Source: Halobacillus shinanisalinarum
Lineage (GTDB): Bacteria > Bacillota > Bacilli > Bacillales > Halobacillaceae
NCBI RefSeq assembly: GCF_022919835.1
Contig: NZ_CP095074.1
Coordinates: 4,823,026-4,887,025 of the forward strand
Reading direction: 5' to 3'
Length of the DNA stretch: 64,000 nucleotides
Below, one piece after another: positions 60,893 through 64,000 of this stretch. The notes under the pieces were generated by a model. The model was not told the origin of the DNA. It made no database searches and saw only the letters and a program-made list of their open reading frames with translations. Made by a program: the position numbers and the translations under genes. The first letter of the stretch is position 1, and every line of letters begins with the position of its first letter.

Positions 60893-61300
60893 ATGGCTAA
60901 AACAGAAGCTATTCCATTTGGGGATTTCATGAGTGGAGATTATAAAAGAAAGAAGAAGGATTTCAAGAAGGTGAGTAAGTACGGTTTAGTCCTTCCAGCT
61001 GCATTATTGCCTTTATCGAAAGTGTCTGCTGCACCAACAGGCGAAGTTGTTGCTGCTAATGCGGTTAGTGATGCGATTAAAGGCCAAATTGTAAATGCTT
61101 TTGATCCAGTTGTTGAATTAATGATCGCATTATCGTTGCCTATTGCTGGTGTGATGATTACAGGCGGAGCGCTGATGGTGATGATCGGTATGAACGATCG
61201 AGGTTATGGTCTATTGATGAAAGCTGGGATAGGATATGTGCTTGTACAAATGTCACCTTTGTTCATTGATTTATTGGCAGGTGTCGGTGCAGCTGTTTAA
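60893..61300 (+). CDS. Small membrane protein, VirB2/TrbC-like topology
   Basis: A 135-residue protein. A basic cytoplasmic N-terminus (about 1-35) precedes a segment like a signal sequence (YGLVLPAALLPLSKVSAAP) and two hydrophobic helices (about 78-100 and 108-132). This resembles pilin-like VirB2/TrbC proteins of transfer systems but there is no specific motif. ATG 60893 follows AAGGGAGATGG. The gene is third in the FtsK operon. Confidence 0.6.
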   Translation: MAKTEAIPFGDFMSGDYKRKKKDFKKVSKYGLVLPAALLPLSKVSAAPTGEVVAANAVSDAIKGQIVNAFDPVVELMIALSLPIAGVMITGGALMVMIGMNDRGYGLLMKAGIGYVLVQMSPLFIDLLAGVGAAV

Positions 61301-61374
61301 TAATCAATATTTCTTTTTTGTGGAAATCGTGTAGAATATAGGTAATATATAAGTGCGTAAGGGAGTGGATTCAA

Positions 61375-61608
61375 ATATCACAGTGGTTTCAGCTTATAGG
61401 TTTATGTATAGATCTTATAGGGGTAGTCTTAATGTCATGGCAGGTTATAGTATCGAAAGGAGATAAAGCTAAACCGAATACATGGGCGTCAATTTATGAA
61501 ATATCTTTAAGTGATTTTTTACAACATAAAAAAACTATAATAGGTCTAAGGCTTATAGCATTAGGATTTATATTTCAGATACTTGGGGTTATTATAGGCA
61601 TTTTATAA
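61375..61608 (+). CDS. Two-span membrane protein, start codon ATA or lost
   Basis: A 77-codon frame: S-Q-W-F-Q-L-I-G-L-C-I-D-L-I-G-V-V-L-M-S-W as first span, a charged loop, then a second span (LIALGFIFQILGVIIGIL). It is like small phage/Bacillus membrane proteins that begin M-S-Q-W. At the expected start there is ATA (61375) nine bases after AAGGGAG; the first in-frame ATG (61432) would remove the first span. It is either a rare start codon or an ATG-to-ATA mutation. Confidence 0.5.
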   Translation: MSQWFQLIGLCIDLIGVVLMSWQVIVSKGDKAKPNTWASIYEISLSDFLQHKKTIIGLRLIALGFIFQILGVIIGIL

Positions 61609-61621
61609 TAGGAGTGAGCAA

Positions 61622-62233
61622 ATGAAAAGAATACTTCTCACATTGTCAGCTATGGCATTATTAGGTGCATGTTCTGAAGCGGAGACTACTTTGTCCAAAG
61701 AAGAATTTGAACAACTGGAAGAAGGAATGACCCATGGGGAGGTTATTGAAGTAGCTGGTGGGCAGGCAGCTGATACAATAGATGACGGAGCGTTAGGAGG
61801 AAAAGAACTCACCTATAAGGGTGAAGGTGGTGTAGAGAAAGACTCAGAGGTTTATCTTTACTTCGAAGGTGAAAAACTCTCGATGATTGTAGACTCAGGG
61901 TTAATGGAAAAAGAACCAGAGGATGATAGGGAGCTCATTATGAGTATCGATTATGAAGTGGTAGAGGAAAAAGAAAACACGGATAATAATTCCCTTAACT
62001 TAAGAGTTAAACTCCCAAGCAAAGAAGAGTATTTGTATAATTTTAGTGCTGAAGATGTGGTTAACTACATTAAGGAAAGTCATAAAGAAGGCGGATATGA
62101 TGCCATATGGGTAAATGTTCATTCAGCTGGTGATCCGTTTGGTGATAACCTGGCTTCTGGTCGAATTGCATATACTCAAAAAGGAGCAGCGATGATTGGA
62201 GCAGACAAAGCAGGAGAAGTGATAATAGAATAA
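61622..62233 (+). CDS. Phage-encoded lipoprotein
   Basis: A 203-residue lipoprotein: basic start, hydrophobic stretch, lipobox L-G-A-C with Cys17. Residues about 25-95 (LSKEEFEQLEEGMTHGEVIEVAGG) have the look of the SmpA/BLIP-like fold. Residues 105-203 form a second alpha/beta domain. AGGAGTG precedes ATG 61622. It is the last gene before attR, where prophages often keep genes for lysogenic conversion or superinfection exclusion; the latter role is speculative. Confidence 0.8.
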   Translation: MKRILLTLSAMALLGACSEAETTLSKEEFEQLEEGMTHGEVIEVAGGQAADTIDDGALGGKELTYKGEGGVEKDSEVYLYFEGEKLSMIVDSGLMEKEPEDDRELIMSIDYEVVEEKENTDNNSLNLRVKLPSKEEYLYNFSAEDVVNYIKESHKEGGYDAIWVNVHSAGDPFGDNLASGRIAYTQKGAAMIGADKAGEVIIE

Positions 62234-62241
62234 TAGTCTAT

Positions 62242-62278
62242 CATGACCAAAATATTGACCAAAAAAAGACCAAAACAA
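62242..62278. promoter_or_regulatory. Candidate integrase arm-binding sites, right end
   Basis: Three direct copies of GACCAAAA (TGACCAAAAT, TGACCAAAAA, AGACCAAAAC) between 62243 and 62276. They match the elements near attL at 14410-14468. Confidence 0.5.
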
Positions 62279-62376
62279 AACAATAATATATGTAAACATT
62301 TAAAGAAGCCAAATCAATAAACCTTTAAATTAAGCGGTTTTGATAAGCATATATAATCGTTTGGAAGTATAGATTG

Positions 62377-62432
62377 TGTTCCGTACGCAAGTACACCCTT
62401 GGGAGCGCGAGCAGTACCTGCAAACTTATTAA
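62377..62432 (+). repeat. attR: right prophage attachment repeat
   Basis: A 56-bp near-copy of the glnA 3' end including its stop codon (54 of 56 identical to 14308-14363; last 36 bp identical). Both mismatches (62386 G for A, 62396 C for T) are synonymous in the glnA frame. Confidence 0.92.
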
Positions 62433-62440
62433 ACTTTAAA

Positions 62441-62474
62441 TGCCTTGGCGTTGCTTGCGTCAAGGTATTTTTTG
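62441..62474 (+). terminator. Original glnA terminator, separated by the prophage
   Basis: Stem TGCCTTGGCG / GCGTCAAGGTA with TTTTTT tail, directly behind the attR copy of the glnA end. Before integration it would have lain about 10 bp behind the glnA stop codon. Confidence 0.8.
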
Positions 62475-62479
62475 TGTTT

Positions 62480-62747
62480 GCTGGTGAATTATTAGCAAAG
62501 CATTAAAGGCATAATGCAGCCTTAGATTTTATGGGAAGGGATATAAGGCAATAATTACAATAGATGGTACAGAGGATGAGGGTTCTATAGCCCTTATCGT
62601 CTGCACCATCGTCAAGGTGAGAGAAGGTAAGCGTGTCAACGGAAATGTTCAAGCCAAGGTAGGGGTGTTAATCGTTACTTCGGATCGGCTAAATACTAGT
62701 TATGGGAAGGGTAATAGATTTACCCTCAAACTACTAGGGAGTTTTTA
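62480..62747. other. Non-coding stretch with a long hairpin
   Basis: Holds GCATTA/TAATGC, a 21-bp imperfect inverted repeat around 62560-62612 (arms start GATGGTACAGA and end TCTGCACCATC) and GGGTAA/TTTACCC near 62715. An open plus-strand frame of about 80 codons without a start codon runs to 62750. It may be a small RNA gene or a decayed gene; no known RNA family was recognised. Confidence 0.4.
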
Positions 62748-62867
62748 TTAATAACCTCCACCAAATCCACCGCCAAATCCACCGCGGTTAAAGCTAGTAC
62801 CTACGATGATCAAAAGAATGAAGAGAACAACGATCATAGCAAATCCTCCGTTATTGCCGTAACTCAT
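62748..62867 (-). CDS. YjcZ-family small sporulation protein
   Basis: A 39-residue peptide: M-S-Y-G-N-N-G-G-F, one membrane span (AMIVVLFILLIIVGTSF) and a Gly/Phe-rich tail. This is the YjcZ-type pattern of small spore or sporulation peptides of Bacillaceae. Start ATG 62867 with AAAGGAGG upstream; the longer frame to 62963 has no site. Confidence 0.88.
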   Translation of the reverse strand: MSYGNNGGFAMIVVLFILLIIVGTSFNRGGFGGGFGGGY

Positions 62868-63082
62868 ATTTATACCTCCTTTATTAGTTGATAGTTCATT
62901 ATATGTAATTACCGTAGCAATGTGGAGGGCATTCGTCAGACTTAACAAAATATGAGCAATCAAACCAAAGGCATAGAGCAGGTATCAATTTTAGCTACTA
63001 AGTTGATGTTTAAAATACTGTTAAAAACTGGTGGTTACTGGTATAGCGATTCTGAGGTCTCCACATTGATATGACAAATCTA

Positions 63083-63126
63083 AAAAAAGCCCGGGAGCAA
63101 AAATAATTTGTTCCCGGGCTTTTTTA
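63083..63126. terminator. Bidirectional terminator behind lexA
   Basis: AAAGCCCGGGAGCAAA / TTTGTTCCCGGGCTTT stem with A- and T-rich flanks. Confidence 0.9.
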
Positions 63127-63746
63127 ATGAACGGTACGGTAAAGACCGACTACCTTACCTAGTATCGAAACATCATTCAATATAATCGGCTCCATGGTTG
63201 CATTCTCAGGCTGCAGTCGAATGTGTCTCTTTTCTTTGAAAAAACGCTTCACTGTGGCTTCTTCATCCTCTGTCATAGCCACCACAATGTCCCCATTCTC
63301 AGCTGTCTGTTGATGGCGAACAATCACCATATCCCCATTCAGAATGCCTGCTTCAATCATACTATCACCTTGAACAACTAAAACAAACGTATTGTCATCT
63401 GACCCTGCTAATGAATCAGGGAGAGGTACATATTCCTCGATATTTTCTATGGCTGTAATAGGTGAGCCGGCCGTAACTTTACCTATTACCGGCGCATAGA
63501 ATGCTTCGCTGCGGGGTACGCTCTGGTTCTCTTCTAAATCAATCACTTCGATTGCTCGTGGCTTCGTTGGGTCGCGACGAAGATAGCCTTTTTTTTCTAA
63601 GCGGGAAAGGTGTCCGTGAACGGTTGAACTTGAAGCAAGCCCGACAGATTGTCCGATCTCTCTTACAGACGGGGGTACCCTTTTAGTAATACTTGCTCTT
63701 TAATAAAGTCTAGTATCGCTTGTTGACGTTTCGAAAGTTTATTCAT
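63124..63746 (-). pseudogene. lexA: SOS repressor LexA, frameshifted near the N-terminus
   Basis: LexA represses SOS genes and cleaves itself with RecA-ssDNA. ATG 63746 follows GAGGTGA and reads [20 protein letters not shown]; after L-L-K-G-Y-P the frame ends, whereas the -1 frame gives PSVREIG and the rest. Five C (63671-63675) stand where six are needed. The remainder is fully conserved: cleavage site T-A-G-S, Ser in QGDSMIEAG, Lys in EATVKRF. Corrected length is about 208 residues, normal. Loss of LexA would derepress SOS and should destabilise an SOS-inducible prophage, so a sequencing error is more likely than a real null. Confidence 0.9.
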
Positions 63747-63808
63747 AGATTGTCACCTCGTACATAGAATTATAATAACCACATTGTACCATGCGGTTTC
63801 AAAAAACA

Positions 63809-63904
63809 CAAACAAGCGTTCGAAAAAACAGTTGACAGGAACTTCTGTTCGTATATAATTAAAATTAACTAATACGAACAAATGTTTCTAAGAACGTTTG
63901 TTTC
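63809..63904. promoter_or_regulatory. lexA-yneA divergent region with four LexA boxes
   Basis: Boxes: minus-strand CGAACGCTTGTTTG (63809-63822, for lexA), GAACTTCTGTTC (63839-63850), CGAACAAATGTTTC (63875-63888) and AGAACGTTTGTTTC (63891-63904). The yneA promoter is TTGACA (63832-63837), 16 bp, TATAAT (63854-63859), with the second box exactly in the spacer. Confidence 0.9.
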
Positions 63905-63923
63905 TGACAAGGGGATGTATGAT

Positions 63924-64000
63924 ATGTTCAATAAACTTTCAAAACTTGATATCACGTATATTCTATTATTTGCTGCTAGTTTAGCTTTTTTATATTACTC
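63924..64000 (+). CDS. yneA: Cell division suppressor YneA, N-terminal part
   Basis: First 25 codons of a gene cut by the window edge: a short basic N-terminus and a membrane segment (YILLFAASLAFLYY), as in YneA, the SOS-induced inhibitor of septation. The assignment rests on its place divergent from lexA and the LexA-boxed promoter. ATG 63924 has AAGGGG nine bases upstream. Confidence 0.75.
   Translation, partial: MFNKLSKLDITYILLFAASLAFLYY

Larger units (their letters stand above)
14328..62432. mobile_element. Temperate siphovirus-type prophage inserted in glnA (about 48 kb)
   Basis: Bounded by the 36-bp identical att core at 14328-14363 and 62397-62432. It contains integrase, repressor, replication genes, HNH/terminase/portal/protease/HK97-type capsid, long non-contractile tail genes (major tail protein, tape measure of 1576 residues, Dit, fibre) and a lysis cassette. 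All main modules are present, so it may be inducible, though the fibre C-terminus and one holin are frameshifted as read. Gene order follows cos-type or HK97-like siphoviruses of Bacillota. Confidence 0.95.

Noticed and set aside
62560-62700. Lysine riboswitch or T-box RNA
   Set aside because: Hairpins and an AGAGG stretch were suggestive, but the conserved core sequences of both classes are missing and the downstream gene is on the other strand.
1-64000. tRNA genes, especially at the prophage ends
   Set aside because: No cloverleaf with conserved T-loop was seen; the attachment site is the glnA 3' end.

Overview
The window is a chromosome segment from a spore-forming, probably halophilic or marine, member of the Bacillaceae (Halobacillus/Virgibacillus/Pontibacillus-like). 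The evidence is the gene set and order miaA-hfq-spoVK-hflX-ynbB-glnR-glnA ... lexA/yneA, a gerA-type germinant receptor operon, a YjcZ-type sporulation peptide, AGGAGG-type ribosome sites and sigma-A promoters. The species cannot be named from sequence alone. About 48 kb of it is a temperate tailed prophage.

Layout. 1-1985: the end of a KDG kinase gene, a KDPG aldolase gene with a nonsense codon, and pieces of an L-rhamnonate dehydratase gene lying in opposite orientations. 1986-3242: no recognisable gene. 3243-6852: gerXA-gerXB-gerXC, with B and C frameshifted. 7077-7436: an XRE regulator with a palindromic operator region. 7624-14363: the conserved miaA, hfq, spoVK, hflX, ynbB, glnR, glnA block with a textbook GlnR box and promoter.

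14328-62432: a siphovirus-type prophage inserted in the 3' end of glnA. A 56-bp repeat (two mismatches, 36-bp identical core) ends at the glnA stop codon and recurs at 62377-62432. Gene order is integrase and S24-type repressor leftward; cro-like gene and small early genes; replication (DUF2800 nuclease, DUF2815 ssDNA-binding protein, MazG-like, family A polymerase, VapE, an iteron array, VRR-NUC, SNF2-type helicase); RinA/ArpU-like regulator; a two-gene cargo cassette; HNH, terminases, portal, P-loop/ClpP protease, HK97-type capsid; connectors, tail, chaperones, tape measure with M23 peptidase, Dit; a collagen-like 1810-residue fibre; two holins and an amidase; then YolD, an XRE regulator, an FtsK-like translocase, a replication-relaxation protein, membrane proteins and a lipoprotein. 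62433-64000: the displaced native glnA terminator, a small sporulation peptide, frameshifted lexA, SOS boxes and the start of yneA.

The phage appears wired to the SOS response (RecA-cleavable-type repressor, LexA box before yolD). Capsid decoration probably depends on a +1 ribosomal frameshift at CCC-TAA adding an Fn3 domain. The tail assembly chaperone probably uses a -1 frameshift. The most interesting unexplained cargo is the self-terminated pair at 30731-32107 (about 300-residue soluble protein plus four-helix membrane protein), whose architecture recalls two-gene anti-phage systems such as Kiwa.

Caution: at least ten genes or gene fragments are interrupted by what look like single-base deletions in short homopolymers, all in the same direction. 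Many apparent pseudogenes may therefore be sequencing errors.
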